From Pelobates cultripes (lineage: Eukaryota; Chordata; Amphibia; Anura; Pelobatidae), in contig OW240916.1 in the NCBI GenBank assembly GCA_933207985.1, positions 132,175,371-132,239,370 on the forward strand: a stretch of DNA of 64,000 nt, in the 5' to 3' direction. Below are positions 35,077 to 47,015 of the stretch, in pieces. Positions within the stretch are counted from its first letter, which is position 1, and every line of letters starts with the position of its first letter. Both the position numbers and the translations under genes were made by a program. The notes below the pieces were generated by a model. The model did no database searches, had not been told where the DNA came from, and was given only the letters and a program-made list of their open reading frames with translations.

Positions 35077-36351
35077 TGTAGCGGAGAGCTAGTATTTCAC
35101 AGGTTATCTCCACTAAAGATCCCAGTGAGGCTCAGGAACAAGTAATAAAATCCCATATAACAATAGTCACAGCAAGCAAGGTAAGCCACGAATATCCCAA
35201 TACAGATCCCAATGACTGGACGACACACAGCATCAGGAGCAGAACTGAACTTTTAATCATACAACCTCCTTTTAAAGCTTTCTCCCATGCAAGGGAGGGA
35301 TTCACATTAATTTGTACAGTAGCCAATAGTGTAATGGTTACTTCCCACACATCTCCTCCCCTCAGTGTGACACATAATCCACTTATTCATACTGCAGTTT
35401 TAAGAGTGTGAAAGCCTAACGAGGTGCACACTTCTCTCTGGGGTGGTCTGATGGTTCGGTAGTTTTCATTCGTATGGAACACGGACTGAAAACTGGGTAC
35501 CTCCGTTGAAGGATGCTCCTAGCGCTTCCTGAGGACTCCAAGCACTCTGGCAGACACCACAATCACCGAACTGGGGAAACAAATAAATTCTCCCAAGCAT
35601 ATGAATGCTGTAGACAGTTGAATAGGAACCATACGAATAGGTTTACTCTCCTAGCAGTCAAACTGGAACAGCATACAATAAATCCTTCCCCCAATAATGA
35701 GACGACACTTCACTTTGAGGGTTAAAACAGGAACTCTCTGTAATGGCCACACACTGGCTTTTATGCAAGTCCCCATGCAAGGGGACATCCCACAGGGTGG
35801 GACACAGTACAACCAATCGTTACAGGGGAACCGTAAAACACACCCACATTTACATCACAATCCCTCCTCTCTGTCCAGGAGATAACTGTGAAGTAATCAA
35901 ATTATCTCCAAGGACAGAGGCAAGACTCCATTAACCACATGGCAGTAACAATACAATAAAAGACATAAAATTACATACAGTTACATTTATTCCATAAAAC
36001 ATAGACATTCTACATATCCCCAGATAGCTTAGATCTGAGTGCACATTACTACCGAATGGCGCTCAGATCACATAAATACAGTTCAATCGCCATGGAGCCA
36101 AAGTCTTTCATACAGTCTTTCAGTATACGGCTGGGCTCCATGGCATAGCTATCTGGGGTAGCATGGCTTTAACAGTCTACAGAAAGGCATGAATACGCCT
36201 TGCAGGGAAAATAAAAGGTTTTAACTGCCGGGCCATAGTCTAAAGGGAGCAGGCGAGCAACCAGGCTCCTCCAGTGGACAGTGGCGAGGCTGGTTTCGCC
36301 ACATACATTTTTAAAGCAAACTTTGAGGACAGCCCAATGCCATCCGCTACA
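35077..36351 (-). mobile_element. LTR-like unit with 5-bp target duplication (1.28 kb)
   Basis: Begins TGTAGCGGAGAGC and ends CCATCCGCTACA, a 9-bp inverted pair TGTAGCGGA/TCCGCTACA with TG..CA tips. CTGGG flanks it exactly at 35072-35076 and 36352-36356. TG..CA tips plus a 5-bp duplication fit a solo LTR. On the minus strand two promoter-like modules can be seen, each with an ATTGG word, a TTGCATGGG word and a TAAAAG box (about 35330-35262 and 35820-35755), so the unit may contain an internal duplication. Orientation is inferred from these modules only. Confidence 0.6.
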
Positions 36352-36613
36352 CTGGGAACAACAGGTCTGGATCCCAAGTTTGGAACCAGCCTTCCTGCTT
36401 CCACTACATATATTTTATATATAATTTACATTATAAGCTTTTTGTCCTCTCTGAAGACTGGTGAGACACTGAGTGTGTAGGGGTTGAATCAATTTCCAGA
36501 GATAATCCATTATTTTTTCCTGTCACTTCACATTCTGACTATGAATGTTTGTGTACGAAGTATTGTGAAAATAAAGCGCACAGTAATACTTCATACAAAT
36601 TAAAGCTATATTA

Positions 36614-36692
36614 TTAAGCCCTTAATGACCCTTTTCTGGAATAAACGGGAATCATGACATGTCACACATGTCATGTGTCCTTAAGGGGTTAA
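36614..36692. mobile_element. 79-bp miniature TTAACCCCTTAAGGAC element
   Basis: TTAAGCCCTTAATGAC at the left and GTCCTTAAGGGGTTAA at the right, with TTAA at both tips. The centre is the near-palindrome CATGACATGTCACACATGTCATG, split here as two overlapping 10-bp arms. Ends match the family at 9238 and 30632, so this looks like an extreme deletion derivative. Confidence 0.7.
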
Positions 36693-36894
36693 ACCTATAG
36701 CTGAAATGTTTTGCTGTATAAATTTAAATGTATATTCTTTTCCATTTTGATTTAAATTCCAAATGAAACATGCAGACACTTATATTTAAGTAAATCTTAT
36801 ATTGGAGAACAAGCCTGATTAAACATAGTAAATAATTTTTTTATTTTTTTTAAATGACAATGGAAATATTGTGTACGCAAGGAGGATTGTTTTA

Positions 36895-36950
36895 TATTGT
36901 AAAGCGCTACGGAATCTGTTGGCGCTATATAAATGGCAATAATAATAATC
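36895..36950. repeat. Retroelement tail (AAAGCGCTACGGAATCTG family), copy 1
   Basis: TTGTAAAGCGCTACGGAATC, TGTTGGCGCTATATAAATGG and an AATAATAAT run. A second copy at 46875-46937 has the same order. The A/T-rich simple-repeat end is what SINE or LINE 3' tails look like; family from recall. Confidence 0.55.
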
Positions 36951-36984
36951 TGAAGTATAAAGTATAAAAGTCACAAAATGAAAA

Positions 36985-37560
36985 TATAATACACACATAA
37001 TAGTTGCACACAGAGAACACTGACACACACATTTACACACAGAGGACAAGGACACATAGACACAGTTACACACAGAGGTAGCTGACACACACATTTACAC
37101 ACAGGAAACTGACACACACACAAAAAGCACACTGGCACACATTCACTGACAGAAACACTGATTTGACACTTTCTGACAGACACACTTACTGACACACACA
37201 TTCACTAAAAGACACATGCACTCACTGATTTGACACACACTGACAGACACACTCTCACTGACAGAACTATACACTTTCTCACCTATAATTTTTTATTTTT
37301 TTTATTTTTAAGTGCACCCAGCCTCCTTACCTCTGTGAGAGCTGGAGTGGATCCTTTCCATGGGATACAGTAGGAATCCTTTCCTTGGGGTGTGGCTGCT
37401 GTCCTCTTTATGGTCTTATTGCTGTTTAGTGAATCCGGCCGGTGTGATATCATAAAACAGCTTCCGGATGTAAACAACCATTGCTGAAAGAACACAAAGA
37501 TTACATCTTCCTCGCCGCACGGCCTCCCCCAGGACAGCTGCTTACCCGGAAAGATGATGC
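36985..37560. repeat. CA-rich repeat with CACCCAGCCTCC module, copy 1
   Basis: Irregular ACACAC/CTGACA microsatellite (36985-37270), an AT-rich spacer and then CACCCAGCCTCCTTACCT, GAGAGCTGGAGTGGATCC and TTCCGGATG-type sequence. The same succession (microsatellite, then CACCCAGCCTCCCTACCT and GAGAGCTCAGTGGAC) occurs at 54615-55195, so both are probably copies of one element. Confidence 0.45.
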
Positions 37561-37930
37561 CTACTCTGCCCAAATTTTTTATTGGGAGCTGCCTAGAAAT
37601 GCTGACATTGAGGAATGTCTTCTCCCACATTCATACTCTCCAAACAGTAATGTTTCTTAATCTTTTATGGAGAAGTACCCATGCAGGTCTACTCAGTGCA
37701 CATGCAGGGGCCCTATGGTGGCAGCTCTTCACATACGCTTCTTTAGGTGTGCGTACTCCCTGAGGTATGCGCACTACAAGCTGACTAATAAGACTCTTCA
37801 GCATCTTTGTAGGGAAATATCTTTATGGGTTTTAGCATCAATATCTGAATTGTAGAAATTTGAAATACAAAGGCAAAATTTTGGCAAAAATAACTAACAC
37901 TGACATATAATCAATTGAGGTATAGTGCTT

Positions 37931-39176
37931 TTTTTTCCAGTTTATACTTTTTATTTTGTTGTAAACATGAATTACATACAACTCAAAATATGGTGAAAAG
38001 TAGACAATGTTAAAGTCATGGAGAATAAAACAACAGCAGAGTTACACAGGAGGGTAGGGAAGGTTTTGAGGTGGTTCCACAGGAAGAGCAGGAGTAGGGG
38101 CCGGCACATAAGTAAAATGAAGGTGTAAGGATGACAACATTTGTGAGAACTTTTTTTGTAGAGACCTGTAATTTATGTGCCATTTCTTCATGGTTCATTG
38201 TTGCAATCAGTTAAGTATTGGGTGTAGTTTGAGCTTTTGTTCAGTGCTTTGTAACATTAGTTTTGGCTCAAGTAATATATTGAGATTTAAGCATACCTTG
38301 TACCTCTAATGTGAGATAATGCATTACTATATGGATTTTCAGTAAGTTTGTAGTAGAGAACAGTTCCACAAAGTGTAGAGTAGAAAGCCTGCTTGGACAT
38401 ACCGAGGTAGATATGAGCCAGTTGACTCGGGATGAGTTATCATCTCTAAAATTACGTTTTTTACTCCATTCCCAATATAAAGTGCATGTTGGCATTTCAC
38501 AAAAGTTTATAGTGCCGACTTTCTTAAGGGAGAACTGTTGTTTGAACTATGCTTCCCAGTTTAATTATCTATAGAAAGTTGTAAGTGGTTTCAACATTGA
38601 TAGAGATAGAAGTAAAAGCCTTTTAAACTCCGAGAGCTTTTTAGAATGTGGCATATTATCCTAGTTAGTAGAGAGAACATGTTTGAGTTGAAGATTGTTA
38701 AATAATTCTCTGGTAGGTAAAGAATACAACTGACTATGAGAAGGATAACTAATAACAAGCTGTTTCACTGTGAGAATTACTGTTTTTGTCCAGTGAGATA
38801 TGTGGAGACCTGATGAAAGATGTTGTAAGAATTAAAACAGGTTGAAGGTTTGTGAGGACAGCTTTGCCAGCCAAAGTCTCAGTGACTTCAGTGAGTGCAA
38901 ACTAGCAGAGATGAAATGTGGAATGTTGGGGCACAAATAAACAGCAGCCATAAAGGTTGGTCTACTGTATGAGAGGTCAGGTATGAATTTTCTAGCAAGA
39001 CCCAACGGGGATAGGGATTTTAATGCTGAAAAGTAAGGATCTGTCACATAAAAGAGGCATGATAGTACCGCGTCACATCAGGCACTCCTAGTTCTCTATG
39101 TTTGGGGTGTGTTCACACAAGCTTTTGTTCAATTCTAATTTCAGAAGGGATATTGGGAACTGGATTGGGAGACTTT

Positions 39177-39224
<48 letters not shown>

Positions 39225-40650
39225 CTGTATCAGTAATGGGAGAATTTCCATTCTAACTAAATGGATTTTGCCAAACCAGGAGGTTTTTTATGGGATAGTA
39301 ACTTGAGCAGTTTATCCTTAATGAGTGTAGACTTATTACAAGTTAGATTGACTCCTAAGTAAGTGAGTGATTTGGTTCTCTAGTCAAATGGGCAGGACAA
39401 TGCTTGGGAGATAAAACACGAGAGAAGGCAAATCAGCAAGGCTTGCACGTCACATTGTTTTTGTTGAGAGAAATATGGCCATGTGTTTCAGGAAGGGACG
39501 TTACATTCGTCATTAAAGGGGATAAATGAGCATGGATGCTTTAATTTTATAAGCAAGGGTTCTAGGGCCAGAATGAAAATAAGAGGTGATAAAGGACATC
39601 CTTGATGAGTGGCATTTGTAATGTCAAAGCGATTCGAGAGGAAACCTGCATTTAAAATTTTCACTGATGGATTGTATAAAGTCTAAGAATTGCAGTTAAG
39701 ACAAAAGGGGGAAAAAACAATTTCCATAATATATGAGACATACATTCCCAATTGGGAAGATCAAATGCCTTTTCTGCATTAAGAGCCAAACATTGATTCT
39801 TTTGTGCTGGGGGATTTCTGTAAGATCTAATGGTCACCACATATTGTTGGAAACCTAATGCTATCTGACAAATCCTGCTTGTTACAAAGGTACTAAGTAA
39901 GGGAGCAGAGGACTTAAATAAGTCACTAACATTTTGGCATTGAGTTTGATATCTGCATTTAGGATCAAGATTGGGTAGAATATGGCACACAAACAGGGGG
40001 TTTCCTGGTTTGGGTAGTGTTATTATTTTTTTGCAGAAAGCATTCTTTGGGTATGGATTCCTGTTAAATGGAGAGCAAGGTGGTAACCATAACTACTATA
40101 ATAGGTGCTGGAAAACTGATTAGGCTTGGGAGATTTATGTTTTGGGAAAGATTTCAAAATTCTTTGACTGTAATTGGGAGATCTAAATCTGGAGGGAAAT
40201 AGGTCTCCATTGGCCAGGAAGATGTCAGTTTGGTGTCCGGTCATTGGTGGAGTGATTGTTTAACAGAATGTACAGGGTTTTGTAATATCAAGCAAAGGCA
40301 GTAATTATCTTCACTAGATTGGTAAATTTACTCCTGTGTTGATCCTGAATGTAGGGAATAGTTGAGTGAATCCAAATAGATAGAAATTGGTGGACATGAT
40401 ATGTCAGGTAATAAGCCTGATGCTAATGTAGGACAAAAACTTTAAGGTCAGAGCTTTTGTCATATATAAGTCAATATGAAAGTATTGTGAGCTGTTAAAA
40501 AAAAAGGGGGAGCTTTCCAAGTGTCATTGAGAAGTAGGATAGTAAATTGTTTGCTGAGGAAGAAATTTTTTGGAGGGTTTATATGACAAGGAGTTTTTGG
40601 CATCCCTAATGGTTCTGGAGTTTGTTTAAATTAATTATTTCTCTTTTTCT
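37931..40650 (-). pseudogene. Decayed L1-type LINE ORF2 remnant
   Basis: Reading the minus strand, an RT-like stretch shows LNAEKAFD near 39760-39783 (compare L1 motif A, DAEKAFD) and HQGCPLSPLIF near 39573-39606 (compare L1 RQGCPLSPLLF). The YADD catalytic box that should follow near 39440 is broken, reading LAD-L. Upstream, near 40090-40150, a PKP..PNQFSSTYYSS..G stretch recalls the region before the RT core. Frames are interrupted many times. The 3' end is likely the T-run (poly(A) on the minus strand) at 37931-37938. The 5' edge near 40650 is a guess and no target duplication was found. Confidence 0.7.
39178..39222. repeat. TA microsatellite
   Basis: An uninterrupted alternating TA run of about 40 bp inside the decayed LINE, ending ATACATAC. 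Confidence 0.9.
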
Positions 40651-41430
40651 TTCTTGCCAATTGGGAGCAATATTGAGATGTGTTTACTTGCAACTGCTCT
40701 CAATGTGCTCCATGCCACATAGCCCAATTGTACCCTATTTTACCATTCAATATTCAGTTTGCTTCCATAACAATCAGCATTTATACCACTAAAGCAATAT
40801 TCATAGAGCACAATATTGCTGTAGCAAAGATGAGTTATTTTTCTCGCTGGTTTTCTCTCATATGTTAATGTATCACCATATCACTGAAGTACATATATAT
40901 GTATACATCTGACATTTAGTAGACACAGCTATGGTGCTTCTTTTTGTCCCTCAATATTAATTTGTCCCTGTATAAATGTATGCATGGCTTGATGAAAGTA
41001 AAAGGAGTGGTGCAATTCATGCTTATGTATGGTTTATTGACATCTAATGGAAATGTGATGTATTTGAAGCCGGTGACATGCACAACCATATTTTATGATA
41101 CACACAACATTTTTATGGATGTGTTGAAAGTGTTGTTAATCTTGTTGAATAGGGTAAGGTCAGTTTGTGCGCCATATCTTTGTTATAATGTTATACTAAA
41201 CAAAAACACTACAAATATGTGGGCTATATAATTTGGCTAAACTAGTTTATTAAGGTTTTATCTTACATAACACTATATGTAATTAATATCTTGTTGGAAA
41301 ATTAAGCTGTAAGATGGGTATCAAAACATTCTTAAAGTGTATGGATACGTGCAATTAACCTTGTCTCAAACACTAGTTTAAGACTAAACCCCTCTTTAGT
41401 ATAAGTACTATACATTCTATGGTCTACTCG

Positions 41431-41548
41431 CAGGGGTAGGCAACCATCAGCCCTCCAGATGTTGTGGACTACATCTACTTGATGCTTTGCCAGCATTATG
41501 AAAGATGTAGTCCACAACATCTGAAGTGCTGAATGTTGCCTACCCCTG
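41431..41548. mobile_element. hAT-type MITE (GGGTAGGCAAC family), copy 2
   Basis: CAGGGGTAGGCAACCATCAG at the left and GAATGTTGCCTACCCCTG at the right, with the inner halves pairing (GATGTTGTGGACTACATCT with GATGTAGTCCACAACATC), so the 118 bp fold into one long hairpin. The 8-bp flanks do not match, so the duplication has decayed or one edge is off by a few bases. Confidence 0.85.
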
Positions 41549-42284
41549 GACCAATGATATAACGACATACACACTATCATAAAATGCTACATCTTTCTGA
41601 ATAATATCCAGAGTGCAGTAAATGGAATTACATATTAAATATAGTCATCTGGATCTGTTCTTTTTTAGTGCACATTTACAGTATATATTATGCATCCCTT
41701 TAGATAAAAACAATAGTATTGAAATGTACAATAGAGGCAACTAATTAGTCTTTTTTGGCACTCATGGGAAAGAGCATAAATGGAAATTATTTAGTAATTA
41801 TATAGAGAGCATGACATTGTTTAGCCCTACTAAGGAACATTTCCAGTGTAGCTTGACCTTTGTAATTATCATTATTTATGTGTGTCATTTCATCACATAT
41901 GGCCTTCCCCTCTTTCACAGAATTGTGAAAACTGTTGAACTTGGCAATGTCATCCTTGCCAAAAAAAATGTGAATTGCATTTTAAATGTCAGGACTTGAC
42001 AGCATGCATAGCAGAAAATAATTCAACATTATTTTTTGTTTTAAAGCCTTGTAAAGTTTAAACAGTTACTGTAATTGAAACCGTAAGTTGTCAGGATCTC
42101 GGAGACCTGGAAATAATTCAGGCAACACATTATTTCAGATTTCTTTAAGTAATTTTGCGTAGGAATAAAGAAAAAAAAAAGGAATAAAAGATGTTGTTCT
42201 TTAGTGCCAGTTGACAAAACAAAACATATTGGCATCCGGCACTTGATTGTTTTATTTTCATGGTATATTGTTTTTTTCTTTTTT

Positions 42285-42287
<3 letters not shown>

Positions 42288-42326
<39 letters not shown>
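42288..42326. repeat. TA microsatellite
   Basis: Alternating TA run flanked by a T-rich stretch on the left and an A-rich stretch on the right, making a weak palindrome (TTTTATATA...TATATAAAAAAC). Confidence 0.85.
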
Positions 42327-42332
<6 letters not shown>

Positions 42333-43944
42333 CAAAAAATATATATACACACCCACAATCACGTTTCAATGCTGTTACAGACTTTCCTCAAAAGCTATAT
42401 TGTTTTTCTCTAAGCTTGTCCGTATATGCCTAAAAACAAATGAATAAAAAATGTTTTTTCCCCAACATTTTAAACTGGTTTCTTTTACATACGTGCTCCT
42501 TCTACATACAGTCACACTTGTTACTGCATTTTCGGGTGTCATCCCATCAACTTTTATTATTTAAGACTCTAAATTCTTCACATTTCATGGCTATTTTGCT
42601 CATCATTTTTCTGCAGACTTCATACACGATCCTCATTTCATTCACATTTCCCCAAATGCAATTTTCAAATAAATCAGATTGTAAGTTTAGACTGTTCCAA
42701 TTAAATTACCTAATTCTCCTGGTGCTGTCAAAAAGGCAAATCTCAGCTGAGTTGTATGTCTGTTAGCCACTTTTTAGTGTGTACATTCTTAGAACGGTCC
42801 CAGGGAGCTGCTCTATATTCATTTCAACAATGTTTAAAGCCGGGCATAATTTCTGTTCTCCCATTTGTTCATATATTGTATATTTCTGACATTATTTCAT
42901 CACATTTAGACATACAAGACTATATTTTTAGATGCAAATAGATTTCAGTTTTCCCGATTTTGATGTAGGACTCTGCTGGGAAAAGTCTATTTTATTTAAA
43001 ACTTTTCATAGTTCAATTTTGTTGATGTTCTTTATCTATTCAATATCCACACATATCCAAACATTTATATTCTCTCTATGTGAGTAAATCAGTTTTAATA
43101 TCATGTACGTGTTGACAAGTGTTAGTGAATTGTTGAATTCAATCAGCACCCTCTATCACTATTGATTTTTTTTCTTCATACAGATTTATTGGCTTTCCAC
43201 TTACTAGAATTATTTACTTAACACATCTAGTCATTTGGGCGAGAACCTATCAGCATTGGCTATTATCCAGGAAATAAGTTTCTTAAGTAACTTAATCTTT
43301 TAAACCGAATTTATTTTGACACATCTACATCAGTTTATGCTTTCATAATGTGCTAATACAAGTAAAATAATTATGTCAACAAAATATGTAAAATTTTACT
43401 AAAACAGCTCTAATTCCATTATTAGTTCTTAGTTCCATGACTCGACCTAGTTATTTCAAGGCCTAGTAAATCTTTTCTGAAATGTAACATGATAACATGA
43501 CGTTGGATACAGGAATAGAAAGGTATGTTCTGTTAGTTGACCAGGAACATTTTAACCTCAACTTTATAATATAAACAGACAGACACATTGGTGCATAAAA
43601 TAGGAAACCTTGTTTTTATAAAAATAAAAATGAACAAGAAAATGGATACTGCAAGAAGGTAATAATCTTCTCTAACACCATTTCTAAGCTGCATGATAAA
43701 ACGAGCAGACAGTAACCCAAATGGATATCATCTAACCTTCAAAATGGGAGACCCCTCTAAGCCTGCTCATATAGCTGAAATTTTAGGATACCCTTTGGCA
43801 GCTGTGAATAATAGAAAATAATGAAAAATAATAAATTTGTTACTCAATCGTCGCTGACAAAAGAAAAAATAACTATAAATGAAATCACTAAAATACATGA
43901 TAATAGTTTATAAATTTATCACTTATTCAGCACTGATATAAAAG

Positions 43945-44045
43945 TCAACAGAATTATTTATTTATTTTATTTATTTATAAAATATTTTACCAGGAAAGAT
44001 ACATTGAGATTTCTCTCGTTTTCAAGAATGTAGAAAAACATGCCT
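43945..44045. repeat. Retroelement fragment (TTTTACCAGGAAAGATACATTG family)
   Basis: A TTTATTTATTTTATTTATTT run precedes ATATTTTACCAGGAAAGATA and TTGAGATTTCTCTCGTTTTC. I recall this as a widespread dispersed repeat of frog genomes; the simple-repeat end suggests a reversed 3' tail. Confidence 0.45.
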
Positions 44046-44372
44046 ATTCCTGGTGCTACTTGTCAAATTACTGTTCATTCCTGTCTATTTTGAATCTGGT
44101 TGTAATAGAATTTTTGTCTTTTTTTTCTGTATTAACGCAGGAAAGACGATTTAATGTAGCTTCAATTCCAAGTTAATATATTTTAATTACGAATGTTATA
44201 ACTTCAAATAACACAGTATTATTTGGAATCCATGTTGTAGCTTTTAGTCATCCTTATATTAATTAAAAGACACAAAGAATAGTAAGAAACTAGCTTAAAC
44301 TTTTCTTACTTTATTTCACTAACTGGTAACCACCCTTTGGATGTAATGGTCATTCTCATCCCTCCAAATCCA

Positions 44373-44785
44373 TACCGCCCAACTTTAGCATCCTAAGAAT
44401 CAGGACATCAGTGGGAGGGAGGTGAAGGGGGCAGACTATGGATGCGATTGTCTCACTAGCTGTGCCCCCGAAGGGAAAGACGCAAACAGAAAGTGGGTCG
44501 GTCCACAGGCAGGTGAATGCACACTAGGCTACCTATCCATCACTAAGGCCAGCCCACTAAGGGCAGGACATGCAGGGAGCACTATTTTCAGTGCTCCCTG
44601 CAGGGTTCTTGCACCTCTAAACATAGCCCAAGCTTGTCTTATGATGCGCTCATGCTATAATAGTTGGAGACAGTTCCCTAGTGTCACCAGACAATTAAGG
44701 CGAGACTGGACACCAGACAATTAAGGATCTCACGACCCAAAAATCATGACTGTCCTGTTGAAATCAGGACTATTGGTAGGCATGC
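44373..44785. repeat. Probable dispersed element, unclassified
   Basis: The edges are loosely inverted: CGCCCAACTTTAGCATCC and AATCAGGAC on the left, GTCCTGTTGAAATCAGGAC and TTGGTAGGCATGC on the right. The inside has a GGGAGCACTATTTTCAGTGCTCCC hairpin and the phrase GACACCAGACAATTAAGG twice. Looks repeat-derived; family not identified. Confidence 0.35.
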
Positions 44786-45314
44786 AAATCCAAATACTTG
44801 TTCTGTTCTCCTCCTATTGCTGTTTTCAGCTCTCCCAGTTCCCTTTACTGGAGAACTATTACTATTTTTCCTCCCACATGCTATGTTATCCTTCAAAATC
44901 CATTAGCAGCATTTGTTACTATGTGTGTGTTGCTGCATGAAACTCGTCTCTTTAACTTGAAACTGTCTATACACATTCGTGATACAATGCAATGTCTATG
45001 GGACATTAACAAACTTTTAGTAATCTAGCCTGGTAGTCTGAAAAGTTGCTGTAAATTTGACATTTGTTGAAAATGTTTTATGTATTACATAGGCTTACTA
45101 TTTATTTAAAATTTACAGTTGGAAGGGGAGTTGCAAAAGAGCCTATCCCTGGGTTGGCAAAATAATGGTAAATTAATATATTCATGTATTAAATTTTATT
45201 GCAGAGATTAAGAGGTTGTAAATATTATAGGGATCAAGAAATTGTAGTGGAGGCCCACATCAATAGTTAAATGTAGAGAAAATTAGAATAAGTCTAAGAA
45301 TTTCATTTTTTTAC

Positions 45315-45816
45315 TTAAAGGACCACTATAGTGCCAGGAAAACATACTCGTTTTCCTGGCACTATAGTGCCCTGAGGGTGCCCCCACCCTCAGGGTCCCC
45401 CTCCCGCCCGGCTCTGGAAGGGGGAAAGGGGTAAAAACTTACCTTTTTCCAGCGCTGGGCGGGGAGCTCTCTGCCTCCTCTTCTCCTCTGATCCTCCTCC
45501 TGGGCTGAATGCGCACGCGCGGCAAGAGCTGCGCGCGCATTCAGCCCGTCACATAGGAAAGCATTTACAATGCTTTCCTATGGACGCTTGCGTGCTCTCA
45601 CTGTGAAAATCACAGTGAGAAGCACGCAAGCGCCTCTAGTGGCTGTCAATGAGACAGCCACTAGAGGATTAGGGGGAAGGCTTAACCCATTAATATACAT
45701 AGCAGTTTCTCTGAAACTGCTATGTTTATAAAAAAATGGGTTAACCCTAGAAGGACCTGGCACCCAGACCACTTCATTAAGCTGAAGTGGTCTGGGTGCC
45801 TAGAGTGGTCCTTTAA
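45315..45816. mobile_element. T2-type MITE (502 bp, GTGCCAGGAAAAC subfamily)
   Basis: TTAAAGGACCACTATAGTGC at the left and TAGAGTGGTCCTTTAA at the right, TTAA at both tips. The left end carries nested hairpins (GTGCCAGGAAAAC with GTTTTCCTGGCAC; CCTGAGGGTG with CACCCTCAGG). The right end has CCAGACCACTTCA paired with TGAAGTGGTCTGG. A central CGCGCG stretch pairs with itself (GGCTGAATGCGC with GCGCATTCAGCC). The copy at 50394 is the same element reversed. Confidence 0.92.
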
Positions 45817-46214
45817 GGAAATAAGATAATTTTGGCAACACAATTATGGCAATAACTCAATACTATTTAGCAACAGTATTGAGTGACAGACTGAGGAAAG
45901 GAGAGGTCAAGTGTTAGATCAAAGCAGTCACTCGTATATTAAAAATCTTATGTTGTATTGACTTGGGGCGGCATAGTTTTGTTGTGTGTTTTTTTTTTAC
46001 CATGACACGAATGGCTGATCCAGTATTTTAATTGAAATAGTTTCTAAAACCACACTTAATCCTATGACTACAATATTTAATGTGAGTACAAACATTTTAA
46101 GGAACAACTTTGCATTAAATGTGAAAAAAGTAGTATGATAAAATAAATTTTAATATATATTTATATTTATATATGTATTTCTAAGTATATATATTTATAT
46201 ACACACATATATAA

Positions 46215-46620
46215 TTTGATAGCTCAGGTAGTTAAACTGGCTATGTCATTCTATGGAGTCATTGCATAATTTGCAATGACGCCCAATGGTAAGGAAAGGT
46301 GAGATTTACTTACCTGAATCTGTCACGCGCAAGTCTGCCATCCTCTTCAGCTCCTGGAGCTTCAGCTGCCAGTAGTCGACGTCTGCGCTGTACTCTTGCG
46401 CATCTGCGAGACCCTCCGTAGAAAGAACCTGATTTGCCTATAGCCCTTACAGGTGACAGCAGTGGAAAAAGACAAGCTTGACTGTGGTAGTTCTGATTTG
46501 TGTCATGCTTTGTCAGGCATAGGAAAAATACTGAGACAAAGTAGTTGACCGTAATCGATTTTGTAAAATTTCAACACAGTCAATCTGAATATCTCACAAA
46601 GGAGTGATCATGCCGCTTTA
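46215..46620. repeat. Possible T2-related repeat
   Basis: Ends GGAGTGATCATGCCGCTTTAA and has a GC-rich centre with GCGCAAGTCTGC and GTCTGCGCTGTACTCTTGCG. The composition differs sharply from the surrounding intron. The left edge is not defined. Confidence 0.35.
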
Positions 46621-46874
46621 AATCCCCAACTAGAGTGCCTGGTAATCTCAATATATTTACCTCTGGTATTGCATGCTAAGTGCTTTCTTTCTGTAAAATT
46701 ACAATGTGAGTATTACTGTACTACTGTATGCCTACCAACATTAGGTGGTATGAAAAAGTGACCATAAATGGGCTTGCAAGCAGGCATTGCCAATTTACAG
46801 AGCACCTCTGAAACACTCTGGTTGGGGTAGAATGCCCTGATTTAAACGTACTCATCACAAACCATTCTAATATT

Positions 46875-46937
46875 GTAAAGTGCTACGGAATCTGTTGGCG
46901 CTATATAAGTGGCAATAATAATAATAATAATAATAAT
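46875..46937. repeat. Retroelement tail (AAAGCGCTACGGAATCTG family), copy 2
   Basis: TTGTAAAGTGCTACGGAATC, TGTTGGCGCTATATAAGTGG and an AATAATAAT run of about ten units. Same layout as 36895-36950. Confidence 0.6.
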
Positions 46938-46954
46938 TATAATAATCAGCAGAG

Positions 46955-47015
46955 GAACCCAAAATCGTGACGGTCCTTCCAAATCTGGGACATTTTGGAG
47001 GCTATGCTATTGTCT
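46955..47015. repeat. Short dispersed repeat fragment
   Basis: AGGAACCCAAAATCGTGACG, GTCCTTCCAAATCTGGGACA and TTTTGGAGGCTATGC. The wording resembles one end of the element at 44373-44785 (CACGACCCAAAAATCATGAC...GTCC). Fragment only. Confidence 0.35.
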
